Assembly: GCA_016785225.1 (NCBI GenBank)
Contig: JAFBJZ010000660.1
Coordinates: 4,277,001-4,341,000 of the forward strand
Origin: Psettodes erumei
Taxonomy: Eukaryota > Chordata > Actinopteri > Pleuronectiformes > Psettodidae
Direction: 5' to 3'
DNA: 64,000 bases
Positions 1-12,200 of this stretch are shown here, one piece after another. The notes beneath the pieces were generated by a model, which worked only from the letters and a program-made list of their open reading frames with translations, had not been told where the DNA came from and ran no database searches. How positions within the stretch are numbered: position 1 is the first letter of the stretch; each line of letters opens with the position of its first letter. A program made the translations under genes and the position numbers.

Positions 1-10
1 TCTTGTGCAG

Positions 11-3000
11 GGTGACACAGGAATACAGGGAATCCAAGGAGTTAAAGGTGCACAGGTATGGCATTAAATATTTCATCATCTCTATTGAGCATTACATCCT
101 CTTCATGTATTTTTTTTAACTTAACATGAATTTGTTCTTTTTTAAAGGGAGAAAAAGGAGTTAAGGGCCCAAAAGGAAAGGTGAGATGTGGTTCTGTTGG
201 TAGAGCGTAATTGTCAATATTAACAGATAATTCGTCTCAGAAGTCTTGGTACACCCCGTTTACTTCAGTGAAAGAACTCTGTAGGGAACTGATAGAGGTT
301 TTAAAGACTTTTTAAAGCCAGTTATGTAACAAGAACAGATACTAGATCCATGTGTCAGCATCAATCCAATATTTGGTTTAATAAATAGATAAATCTTAAC
401 TTGCTGCCTGTGATGCGTTGGGTTCATGAAGACAGTGGTAGCGCAGGTTTGTGTTTCCTAATACTGCAATATTCCTCCACCCCTTTCTTGGTTAGAAAAT
501 GGTACATTCTTCACATTTTCAGTTTGCCAACTGAATAGTCTGAAAAATCTAATATTAATCCATCTGTTAACATTCCACACATATTTTAGGCATCTGCAGA
601 TGTAATAGTAACACCCACAATTGCACCAAAATAAATCTTGTGCATTTCTCAGGTGTTGTTTCTCAGGTTGGATTTTTGTGTTAAATGAACATTTCTGTTT
701 GTTGATACATTCACATATTATATGTTTAATTTATTTCTATCACTGAGACTCTGCTGCTTCATATGTTATTTAACCATCTACGTGACCCTGTGAGCCACTA
801 TGTTTCATTTTTACTATTTGCATTCATCATTAACTGTTGCTACCCTCTGTGAAGATTGTGTCCATGCAAAAGTGATTTGTTATTGTATTCTGAGGGATGC
901 ACTGGCTGTGTCCCGAACACAGTCCTGCTGAAGTTGTTAACCTGCTCTGTAGGTTGGAGACAGGGCTGAGCAGGGTCCCCAGGGAGGACGGGGGAAGCGC
1001 GGCCCGGCAGGCCTACCTGGACGTTCCGGGCCTGTCGGAGTCAAAGGGGTTCGAGGTGAAGGAGGACCGGATGGCTTTCAGGGACCCCCAGGTCCACCAG
1101 TAAGTAAAAATACAAGCCTCTGAATCTTTTTGTTCTGTTTTTTTTTTTTTTTGTCCGTTACAATGAATACTACTGTCCTACAGTATAGAGTAGTGTTTCT
1201 CTTCATGTAATCATGAGGAAAAGCACTACTCTACTCAATCCCTGCTATAATTGGCTATAACTGTATCTATCTATGAAAGATGGCACAGAAACAGCAGAGT
1301 GTAATCATTTGCACTAGTAGTTACAGTGACTGGCTCACGCTGTGTTTTGTGTGAAAAACACATTTAAACAGTTTCTCATTAGCCTGTAGTCAGTACTGAT
1401 TCACAGCAAGGGTTTCATTTAGTGTGGCTATAAATCCATAATGAGCCTGAGGAAATAGCGTCGGCTTCATTTGTTCATTGCATTTCCTCTGAAAGGCAGC
1501 CATTGCTTCAGCACTTGCCCCATCCTGTAATATTCCATAATACATGTCCCACATTTGGGTCAGCTCCAGTGATGGATGTGGTAACGATTTGTCTCACAGG
1601 GCCCAACCCTCTCGGCTCAACATGTGATTGAGGTTTGTCAGAAAGTGGTGCTGGAGCAGATGTCCACCTTTGCCAACTCAGTGAAGAGGACGTGCGCTGC
1701 AGTTTGTCCTCTTTATGGGGATGTCCCCATGGGTGCCCCTGGTCCCCGCGGACAGACAGGACCCCCTGGACCTCCTGTGAGTTTTTATAGTTTTGGTTTT
1801 CATCATTCTAAGGTTAAACACCCTTTAGAAAAAATGAATTCATGGCTTTATGTATCACCTCAGCTCCTGCAGACCCGGCGCCGAGAGACACTGCCAGAGT
1901 GCAGTATGTTCTCCATACATTGTTCGTTTTTGGCTTCCTGGCTGAGCAAAATGTGAACACATTGCCAGCGTCTGGACTGGACTAAAAGAGCTGAAATATT
2001 TGGCAGAAAAGCTTGGAATGAAAACGTTACAATTTTCCACATCTCTATGAGGACAACTAAGGAGTCACAGACTAGACACTTGGTCTGTGTCGAATGGTTT
2101 TTGGAGAGTATCAAGGCTGTCCCTGGATTGGAAAGCCTTTTCCACATTATTATGCAGTGTAGAACTGATTCATGTTCCACAACTTCTTTAATCACAACAA
2201 CTCTCAGGCTGATAGAGTAAATGCTCTTGAAGCCATTACTATATAAAAATATTCCACAATATTAGATCATGGCCAGTAAGCTTCATGTTGTGGTGTTTAA
2301 AGTCAAAGCAGTAATAGTTATTGTATCATTGCTGTGCAGTGTTTTCAAAACTCGGTATTGAATGATGTCCCTTAAAAAAATCTTTTCAGGCTTATTTCAC
2401 AAAGCTGGTCAGAGGTGAATGGAACCTTAGTTCATGACTTGAACAGAGCACCTAAGACAAAAAAAAAATTTCAAGGTTTATTCTGAAAGCACACATAAGA
2501 TTAATAGTGTATTTTCCTATTGATGCTGTTGTCAGGGTGACCCTGGTAATGATGGTGCGGAAGGAGAAGTTGGCCCACCGGGATTCTACGGAGAAGCTGG
2601 AGAACTGGGCCGAAAGGGAGAAAGAGGTGTGACAAACAAATCTAACAGAACAAACATACAATTCACTAGCGATGGTTTTACAAAAAAAAAGAATCAGTGA
2701 TGGGAAAAAAAATTCAGATAAACCTGCAACAACTCATTTGTATGGCCACTGAGGGGCAGAACAAGAAGCCGTCACCAATAAAATTCAAATAAATCTTATG
2801 GAGTAGAGGTACATTATCCCCCTTTCAAATAAACAGAGGCAAAATATGTCTTTAGTTATGAACCACATTGTATGAAACTGCTGAATCAAACTCTGTAAAG
2901 CAGCACTGTAAAATTAACATGTACGTTTTCAGCTCTCAGTTATGGTCAGCGGCCCGAGCATGAGCTCACATTCATGCTACATTTCCATGCCAGTCTAATG

Positions 3001-3775
3001 AAATCGAAGAATATTTACAAGGTGTTTTAAACGTTTAATTCACAATGACCTCAGTTACACGTATGTTCGTTAATCAACGCAAAACTACATGTTCCTAAGT
3101 AGAGCTCAGTCCTGGGGGAGTAGCATTTCAGCATTTCAGTCCGTGTGCTGTTGTTCCTGCTTAGAGAAAAGTGTGTGTGTGTGTGGCTTCCAGGTGACAG
3201 AGGAGAACAAGGTGATAAAGGAGCCAAGGGTTATGGCTTACCTGGCTACACTGGTGACCAGGGATCAAAGGGTAAGTTCATCTTCTAGAATTATATTGTT
3301 TGACAATTTGCTTAAGATGAGGCAATAATCAATGTCCACATTTGGGCTTGTGCAACATTTTACAAACTGCATTCAGTCTTTTTTCATATTCCTGAAGTCT
3401 GTACTTCATTTGCCTGGAAAGCGGAGGGGGTTTCCTCTAAGAGGAATGTGTCTATTTGCCAAAAACAAAATGATTTTTCTCTGTAAATACTCTGTATTGT
3501 GAAAACTTTGTCTTACTCAGTTACCTGAGCAGATTGGGAACCCGAACCCTGAACATTTTGCCTCAATCACAGGTCAGCGTGGACGTCCTGGCAGAGCCTT
3601 CAATGGCCAGCCAGGGAAGCAGGGTGAGAGGGGACATGTGGGCCAGCCTGGACTCAGGGGCCACGCGGGTCTCAGAGGACCTCCTGGTATCTGTGTTACC
3701 TCAGGTTGTCCTCAGCTCAACGTCACCAGTGTGACACCTCAGCCCGCACCGCGGAGGTTGAGGAATCGCCCATAG
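11..3775 (+). CDS. FACIT-type collagen, 3' part (5' end outside window)
   Basis: Seven exons join in frame to 257 residues plus a TAG stop: 11-55, 148-180, 953-1099, 1600-1776, 2536-2626, 3194-3271, 3573-3775. All introns are GT-AG; the last two split a glycine codon (phase 1). The product is Gly-X-Y repeat, then a non-collagenous stretch with VIEVCQKVVLEQMSTF and a CAAVC cysteine pair (1600-1710), then a final helix with two short breaks (around GYGLPG and GRAFNG), and a tail with GICVTSGC. A NC2-like trimerisation region, a broken COL1 helix and a C-x4-C end are the hallmarks of fibril-associated collagens, which coat fibrils in the extracellular matrix. Exon sizes 45-33-147 and 78 equal those in the neighbouring col21a1, so the two are related. 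Types XII, XIV, XX, XIX or XXII are possible; I cannot choose from the C-terminus alone. A Gly-to-Ala break (GDRAEQG) occurs at the start of exon 953. Confidence 0.85.
1186..1233. repeat. Near-perfect 22-bp inverted repeat (hairpin) in collagen intron
   Basis: Arms 1186-1207 and 1212-1233 surround a TAAT loop. As RNA the arms pair over 22 positions with one C-A mismatch and two G-U pairs. It may be a relic of a small inverted-repeat transposon or a transcribed hairpin; the very short loop argues against an ordinary microRNA precursor. Confidence 0.6.
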
Positions 3776-3864
3776 AGGGAGAAAGTGTCTGTGTGGACAG
3801 TGAATTCAGTACAAGTTGAAGGAGGAAAACATGATGATTTTTTTTGTTAATATGTGTTTGTTCG

Positions 3865-3900
3865 AATAAACTGAAATTTTCATGTAAATATGCAAATAAA
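3865..3900 (+). terminator. Polyadenylation signals of the upstream collagen gene
   Basis: Two AATAAA hexamers, at 3865-3870 and 3895-3900, lie 90-125 bases after the stop codon at 3773-3775. This gives a short 3' UTR. No other strong signal lies between the stop and this point. Confidence 0.65.
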
Positions 3901-6819
3901 CCCTAAACCGAACATCTGGGAACAAAGGCAACACCTATGTGATTTGAAGGAGAGTGCTGACAAACTATATTTGTATAAAAAGACCACCTTGATTTGATAG
4001 ATTTATTTTAACTGATTTCAGCCTGAGTTGTCTTGAAACACCTGTTCTTTATAATAAAAATCCAAAAATGATTTGTGTGAAAGCCTACTACAGGTTCATC
4101 ATCATAAAAACAATGAAAAAACAGTAATGTGTGAAGTACATAATATATAATTTATATAATATATAATTTGAATAGTATTCTATATAAGATCTTTATATTG
4201 ATAATGAGTGAGATAATGATCTTGAGTGAAGGAGGAAATATCTACCTAAAATTATCAAGCAGACAACAGGGATGTTAAACGGTCTGTCTCTCTCTTGAGC
4301 AAAACCACAAATGGGGGGGGTGGGGGTATTTTAAACTGCCGTATCTCAGTAATTTTTCTTGTTCTGCACAAACGCATGTATGTCTTCGGCCACCTCTTCT
4401 GACACTCATTGTGAAGAAATATAAGCAACACAAGCTACAATTTTTGAGTCAAGGCATTTTCTTTGAGGTGTTCACTCTACTTTTGCCTTTCTCCCCGTGT
4501 TAGAATTGTGGCCTGTGAATCACCACGGCAACCTCTGAGCGCAGACACACACAGCTGATTCAGATCAGTTAAATTATCACCTCTTCATACATCTTCAACT
4601 GCATCTAGCTTCAGCTTTTGCTACTTAGTAGCAGAAGATAGCAATCCCGCTGCAATTTCTTTAGAAATTCTACTTCTGATGCATTGTCTGTAGCTGAGTT
4701 TTATAAGACTACAAATTTTATTGCATTGACAGTAAGTATCTTTCAATTACAAATTTGGTCATAACTTTGATGTTACGTAGTTAGTGTTATCTTATATTAT
4801 CCTTACAGTCCCTAAATGTTGCTTTGCTGCTTCCTCAGTATTATTAGTATAAAAAGACAGCAATGTGCCCTGCTTTTAGCCTGTGAAGCAATTTTAGTTT
4901 AGCAGTTACAATCCGTAATGCAGTATCACAAAATGCATACAAGCCCAACAAGACTTTACAATCATTACCACTGAAATGTCTGTAAAAGCCTAATACATTT
5001 TACTGCATGCCACAAAGACCAAACAACACTTTGTGTTATCATAATTAAAGCCATTCAATACAATAAAGTTGTCAAAGGGTAGGGAACCATACTGGTACTC
5101 ATTTTCATATTATGTATGCAATGAGCCAACAGGAACTTGGAACAGAATATTGAATTTTCCTAATACATTCATGTTTCTATCCCATTGCAGTACTGTAAAT
5201 ATACACTCACTTATCATTTTATAACACCCAGTATCTTTAATTGTTGTTTTTTGTCTTTCAGAAAGAAGAATTCTCTGCATTTCCATAGGCAGAAGGTTTG
5301 GAAATCCAACCTGTATTGATTCCTGTGAAGAACTTACATTAAATGCTGCCAAATCTTAATTATATTTCATTCAATGACTATACATGTGTTTAGCTGTCAG
5401 CAAAAACGTTAATGGCGTCCAACCTGTGCTTACTTTTGTTTGCTGAAGTTGTTGTAGCAATGAGAACAAACAATGACACAAACAGCAATGTTTCCCACGT
5501 GGTGGCAGCAGCAAAGAGATTCCTGGCCCGTGTGGACTTTCCAGCTGAAAAACCTGCTGGTCAAGTGGAATGGAGACCCCAAATTGCTTAAGGGTATGAG
5601 GTGCTGTGTCTGTCTATCTGTATTAGCTGTGCAATATGGGCCGACGCCCTGTCCGGGACATTTCCCTGCTTCGTGATCAGTGTACTGTACGCTTGGAAAG
5701 GCTCCAGCCTTTCTGCAGCCCAGAAAGGATTTAATGAGTTGAGAAAAATAATGATTGAGTGTTTTCCACAGCTCCAATCTAATGGAGAAACACTTCTAAA
5801 AGGAGAAGCACACTGGGAGCTCTGCGTGTGGCTCTCCTCAGTGTCTTTCCTGGCTCACATTTGTTTCCTCTGAGAAGCCAGTTGACTGTAGGTCGTCATC
5901 CTCCACCCCTCTGCGACTGCAGCATCATGTGTACCATGCAGCTCTGTTTTGTTCCATCAAAGGACGCTATGGTCACCTCAGTCATGGAAACCATTACTAA
6001 TACACGATTATCCTCTGAATCTTCTTTTTGGGCTCAACCACTTGCTTCAGACATGGTAAACCATACATGTGATCGTGATAAATATGGCTTAAATATGGTA
6101 ATGTGAGCTGATTAATACAACCCAGTACTGCAAAGCTTCAAAGTGATGGCACAGAATCGGAGGTTATTAGACAGAAAGGTTTTATGTTGTCCTCAGGCAG
6201 TTATTTAAAATGTGCCTGAGCGACTGCCAGACGCTGTAACTGTTAGTTGGTTTAATAATCCAAAGCACTGATGCCATTAAGCCTGACTCTAGAATTCATA
6301 CTGAGTCAACTTTTTACCACATTTACACATTTTAACATACTGGCAGAATAGGATGCTGCTGGGCAGGCACAGTCCTTATCATCTGTGCATCATATTTGTT
6401 TAAAGGTAGTATGTGCAAGTATTTGGAGCAATTTACACGTATTAATTGCTTTTTTATTGCCAATGTTTTAATATAACTTAAAAATGAGACCTTCCCTGAT
6501 TCTTTTGGCTGCATGGGGACTGAAATCCATCTAAAGAACACATTTTCTGAGAAACTCCAAAGGAGGCAATGTTAAAAATAATAATAATAATGAAAACCAC
6601 AAGAGCAGGCAAACAACAACACATTGAATAAAGACAACAAAGAAAGCAGGCAAAAGCAGACAAAGTTAAAAAAAAAAAAAAAATCAAAAGGGATTATCAC
6701 AAGCACACAAGAAAAACAAAACAATTTCAAAAGACAATTAAATTAAAAGCAGTGGCAAACTTTAGGTTTACTTTAGATTACAAAGTAGTCATCACTGTCT
6801 CAAGTCTTAACTCCTCTGG

Positions 6820-7230
6820 CACACATGAGCAGTATAAAAGCTAAAGGCACATTGTTTGGTTTTGACTCCTGGAACAGCCACTAATCCAGAACCAGCCTAC
6901 CTGAGATGTCTGCGAGGTTCGTGCTGGGTCAGAAGATCTGATTGGCATCTTGGAACTAAACCATTCTGCGATTTATGGCCAAGCAATAAAATTTTAAAGT
7001 GGATTCTGTGAGAAAGTGATGGCTCGTGCAGTGGTATAAGAACTGGAGTCATATGCTGAGATCTGCTGAAGCTGTCTGATTGTTGTCTTAGACCTGTGAA
7101 TAATACATTACTGTAGTCTAGCTTCCTAGAAGTAAAAGCATGTGCATGTTTTTCTCGATCATGTTTTTATATCAAGGTTGCTGAAACATAATTCTGAATC
7201 CAAGATCCACATTTCTCTCTTGATTTTTGT
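6820..7230. repeat. Probable degraded teleost interspersed repeat
   Basis: Phrases such as GCAATAAAATTTTAAAGTGG (6986 onward) and ATTACTGTAGTCTAGCTTCC (7109 onward) resemble a repeat I remember from many fish genomes, where the text reads 'attttaaaat..gattct' and later 'tacagtagtctaacctgcta'. The family is not certain and the copy is diverged. Basis: recollection, no library search. Confidence 0.45.
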
Positions 7231-8029
7231 TCATTGACAGACTTACATTTTAATTCTTTCTTTAGTGGGCAAAGAAAACAATGACTTTGTGTGGTGCTCA
7301 GAAGACCCCGTGCACTTGGTCAGATCTGATTGCACAAGATAATTATAGCTTCCTTATCTTCCTTATATATATACCATTGATTCCACATGTTAACTAACAT
7401 ACTAAACTAAATAATAAGTCAAAACTAATTGGCAAGCTGCAAACAGACTTTACCTTCCATAGGTACAATTGACGTCATACTGTACCAGTTTATTTTAATG
7501 ACAGATCTGCTGCAGCGGGTGCAGTTCAGGTTATGTCACTTAAAACAATTATAGCTGTCCTGTTTTCCTAATATTGGCTCAGTCGAGCCAAATATTATTC
7601 ATCAGTTATTTATTTATAAAACACTAAACACTGCTAAATGTAATCCAGATATGACCACAGCTCACAGTTACTCTATATTGAGTGTGTCGGCTTTGGGAGT
7701 TTCCTTCATGTGCACCTCATGTTGGTCACAAACCAGAGACCAGTCGACAGAGAAAGATTACTCAACATTGGAAAGTCTCATCTCACCAGCAGGTTTTGCC
7801 ACTCCCACGCTCCAAACATCAACTCAGTATTTTCCTGTGTGATCCACCAGAGTGTGCTGAGGCTCAGGGTCATCAAGGCCATAATCGGGAAAACCACTGC
7901 AGCTCAGTCTCAGCAGTAGTTGACTTAATCAATGAAAGTCATTTCAAACCAATCAAAAATCCCATATTTCATAGGTAAAGTTCTATGGAGAATAGCCCCT
8001 TTCAGATGTTTTATATCATAATATACCAT

Positions 8030-8275
8030 ATTTTGAAGTATTGGATTATTATACCTGACATGTAATCAAAACACTATTGCTGTAGCTTATCAGCATTTAT
8101 TTACTATAACAACATGTGATTTTGTAAGATGATTATACAGTGTGTATTATATGTAAAACCTTAATATTTAAAGTCTGCAGTAGTAGGAGTATGCAAGTGT
8201 AAAAAAACAAAACAAAGTAAAAGTACCTCATAATCATGAGCAAAAACTTTCCACTGCAGGATATTAGCTTATTTA
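8030..8275. repeat. Partial hAT-like miniature element
   Basis: TTTTGTAAGATGATTATACA (8110 onward), the following TGTAAAACCTTAAT, and AGTAAAAGTACCTCATAATC then ACTTTCCACTGCAGG at the right edge match, in order, a miniature element with a 'CAGTGGTGGAAAGTAAC' terminus common in teleosts. The left end is eroded. A fuller copy lies in bmp5 intron 2 at 36858-37363. Confidence 0.5.
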
Positions 8276-9049
8276 TTGGTTGAAACATACATTTTTGTTT
8301 ACAGCCACTAGGAAAAGAACTTGCTAGTACAACGCTAAAGATGAAAATGACCTGGAACTATAAGAGTTAAAGTAGTGCTTTTTTTGCCTTCTTTTAAATG
8401 ACTTTAAAATGTTGAGAACCTCAATCTCATACTGTACTGCTCTGGTCTATTCTGCACTGCACTTTCTTAAAAATTTAAATTGAATAAAAAAGGGCTTAAT
8501 AGTGCTGTGTTTAGAGCCTTCAAGGGAGTCTGACAACACTAAGGCTGTTGTTCGTTAATGCAGAGCAGGCTGCCACAGAGCACAGAACATGATAAAACTT
8601 GTTAGAGGGGATCAAACTAAGATCTGCCTACTCTGCTGAAAGCAGATTCAGCTCCTATCTGTTTGTGCAGACAAAAGCATTGCTTTTCACACCTTATTCA
8701 TTTTTGACCTATAGGCCATGATCTGCTGTCTGTTTTGGTGATGAAGTGAAATGACTGAGGAGCAGCGTAATGCATTGCTGAGCACTTCAAGTCCTGCTGA
8801 CAGGATCATGAAAGTTATAGTATATGTGTTTCATTATAGTAAAATTTGTGCTTGTCCTGCATCCAGAAAACTCCATGTTCGCTGCTTATGCCCCTAGCAA
8901 CCCATACTTGATCCAAACCCTCAGCATTTGGAAGGAGGCTGTACTCATTACAATTATTTTCCCTTTTGGTCTGTCAGAGATGGGTTGTCTGCTTCACTAT
9001 TTCTTGCTCCTTATCTGCTCCTCTTTCCACCCATGGTAATTGAGGGTGG

Positions 9050-9296
9050 CTGTCGGCCAGTAAAAGTCCAGATAGAGTGAGTGAGTGAGGTGGGGGCCGA
9101 TGGTGAAGAGGAAGAAGGACAGAAACAGAAGAGACAGAGGGAGCTGCTGGAAAGGGCAGGCTTTCAATCAGCAGAGAAACACGTGCTCTTCTCCCTAAAT
9201 TCAGTTTCTGTAAACCCAGGGCTGCGAACAGTTTTGGTCACTGGCTCTCAATGAGAGGATTAACAGGAACTCACACAAGGGCTTGGACGCTTACCG
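9050..9296 (+). promoter_or_regulatory. col21a1: Candidate non-coding first exon of col21a1
   Basis: The first coding exon of col21a1 opens with a clear acceptor at 14224-14225 and only 31 untranslated bases, so at least one 5' UTR exon must lie upstream. This purine-rich interval, less AT-rich than its surroundings, ends in TTACCG followed by GTAACT, a usable donor at 9297. A true exon start cannot be read from sequence; cDNA 5' ends would decide. Confidence 0.3.
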
Positions 9297-12200
9297 GTAA
9301 CTTTTTGCTTACTTGTTGTGATTTTTTGTGAAGCAACATGCTCTATTTGTGAAGTTTAGAGATGCCGATTAGCATTTTGCAGATATTGCTCATGCATAAA
9401 GTTGCAGTTATATTTATCATCATACTGACATGTTTCTTTGACTATCAGACAGCTATTGAGTGTGTCGTGTGGAATGATGTGGGAACACTGTTCAGATCAG
9501 TAACAGTTTAGCATTGTGTCAACATCTATTGTCCTGCACTCTGAACTGCAGCGGCTGCATATTGAAAACATTAAGCTCAGTTATCAGTCCCTTGTTTGTA
9601 CTACTGTCATGCAAAGAATGAATGGAATCATCTCGTGATTTTCCTGGCCATTTTGCATGTCGTAAATGGATTTTTCTTACATATTTCTTCAATCTGTGCA
9701 AGTATATTGGATAGCACATCACAGCTTTGCAGTTACTGTTTTCATGCAGCTTATGAAATGCGAGAATTGTGCGTAAAAGACAAACAAAAATATTTGTGAC
9801 TACAGATGAAAATATCAGCGATAAGAACTGTTACGCAAATGTTTTATAAGACATTATTTAAGTGTTTGTAGCGTTGAGTTGCTTAAAGAATTTGGCAGCA
9901 ATAAATCCCCCTTATCTTTGCAACTGCCATTCACACTGAACAGCATTTGTTATTGCTGGAATGGAACAACTTCCTTTTGCCAAATTTAAAACAGATAACT
10001 ACATCTTCAGCATCAACAGTTCAAACATGCAGCTTCATTACATGACCTACAAGTACACAAGTACAAGTTTTTTTATCTTAATAATTCAGATGGTTCAACT
10101 GTAGTCTGATACTGTGGTTAATACGGTGATGATTCAGTTTTTCTTAGAAATGTGAAAAATCATTTGTTCAGTGGCTTCCAGAGAAGGATATCCAGATGGA
10201 AGTAAAGTGTTTCTCAACTAAGTCTCGCATAAATCTTATTAAAGTGGATCTATTCTGTTCATTTCCAGCTCTATATTTTATTCTGGAACCTCGCTAGAGT
10301 ATCTCTGCATGATTCACAGCTCAAAAAAGTCTTTATTTATCTCAAACTGCATGTTATGCAGCCCCTCATCTAAGCCTCTGGCTGAAACATGTGATATTAG
10401 CTCAGGCCTCCTTTGAAGCACATCCAGTGGTGTGGAGGTTCTAAAAATACACTATAAAACTAAGAAACTAGTAACTAAAAGTATGTAACTGAAAATAATT
10501 GATTGGAAAAAGTAACTTCTCAAACACAGATGCGTATGTATGAGTATGAGAGTGGACAGCATGAGCATCTGCATCAACAAAGATCACAGCAGGACCTGTA
10601 CTGTACCTGACATCCTCAGTGTATGTGTTTGTATGCTTGAGTATATTAAATAGCTGTAATATTGCTTGATTTGATTATTTTGGGAGAATGTGCTGTGCAT
10701 ACATTTATTCAGAACAGTCTGATGTGTGCATTTTTGTTTCATAGGGAATACTTTTACATATGTACATCTCATTATCTGACAATTTCATGTGGTAGTTATT
10801 TTCACATTAAGTATGTACCTATTCTACATACCAGCATTACACTTCTCTATTTCAACACCGTAACCAAAAGCTGGAGCGACAAAGTGTGTGTGCTGCCCAG
10901 ATAACATCAGAGATCACTGAGGTCTGGTACTAACCTGCAGCACAAGTGCACCCATTAATTCTGCTGCATTATACATGCATTCCAACTCTAAGCAGACAGC
11001 CTAGTAAGGCACGTGTAATATCGCCTTTATAATTCCTGGATGAAGGTTGCTTCCCTTCATCCTGACGACATGTGTTTGTTCGCTGTCCACAGCCGGAATT
11101 TCACTGTCTGAGGGTGTAAATGAATTCCATGTGGCTTAAGCAGAGGTGTAGAAATACTCAGTTTGGAGAAAGTCAGTCGAGGGGAAAGTCGTTCTGGCTG
11201 GACACTGCCAGTGAGGGGGTTTTCCAATAGCTTCGTCCAGCTCTCTAGTGGGGAAAAATCTTGAAGAAAACGGCTCACAGCTTAACGCCTCTTTCGACTG
11301 TTACTTCAATGCCGAGCTTATACGTGGAAAAATGCAGTCAAGTTGAAGAGCGTGACCCCTCTTCGGCTGCAGAGGAATAAAAGCATTCAAGAGGCCAAAG
11401 GTCATGTCCTGGCCACTATTTTGTAGACCCTCACGTGTAGCAAACAGACTCAGCTATGAATAGGTGGTATAGTCAGTTCCTTCCTTTCAAATTCCTTCCA
11501 CAAGTGTTGTTTCTTATACTGTATGCAGAATATCTGCTCTTCATTTGCATCTGCTTCCTTTCAGGATGTCGGCAGTTTCTTTCTTACATGTGATGGAAAC
11601 TACTGTAAAACCCTAACTGAGCAAAGCAGCAACAGAAACAACATGCAATCAAATGTCTGCTGTCTGCTGACATGCAATTCTCTAGCTGCAAATGTGAACA
11701 CTACTGTCATTAACAATTCTGGTTCCTAATATCCTTTTTCATTTTCTCACTCAATGAGCATGAATGTAACCATCATTCTATACCACTACAATGCTACATG
11801 TTGTTTGCAGCACATGCAATAAGCTGCTACAGAGATAAACTTGCAAAATATAGTAATTAGCATGATTATAATATGCCATTGTGTATTTGACATTAACTGA
11901 TGTTAAAGGACAAACTCCGCATTTTGTCATGTGTTGCATTTGCCTTGACATTGATTCATTAATGTCTGAGTGGGATTTGTTTGTCATTTACATTAATCCA
12001 GTAGTTTCAATTGCTAAATTTTGAATACAGCACAGCAAGTCACTTGTTCTACTGATGATGATGCCAGATTAGGAAAGTGCTCGCATGGGTTATTTTTAAG
12101 TGCCGAGGCTAACGTTGTGCCATTTATGTGAGAACTTTGTTAAGTTAGATCAGGTTACAATATCTGCATATTTTACATAGGGGCTTCAGAATATCACCAC

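Larger units (their letters stand above)
3901..9049. other. Intergenic stretch between the two collagen genes
   Basis: I find no exon with a recognisable product here. The DNA is AT-rich, with an AT tract near 4140-4190, poly-A near 6668-6683, and the repeat fragments listed separately at 6820-7230 and 8030-8275. Short open frames in this interval show no family resemblance and no splice context. Confidence 0.6.

Noticed and set aside
1624..1956. 110-codon open frame as a separate small protein
   Set aside because: Its first part is the NC2 exon of the collagen; the rest is intron read-through past the donor at 1777.
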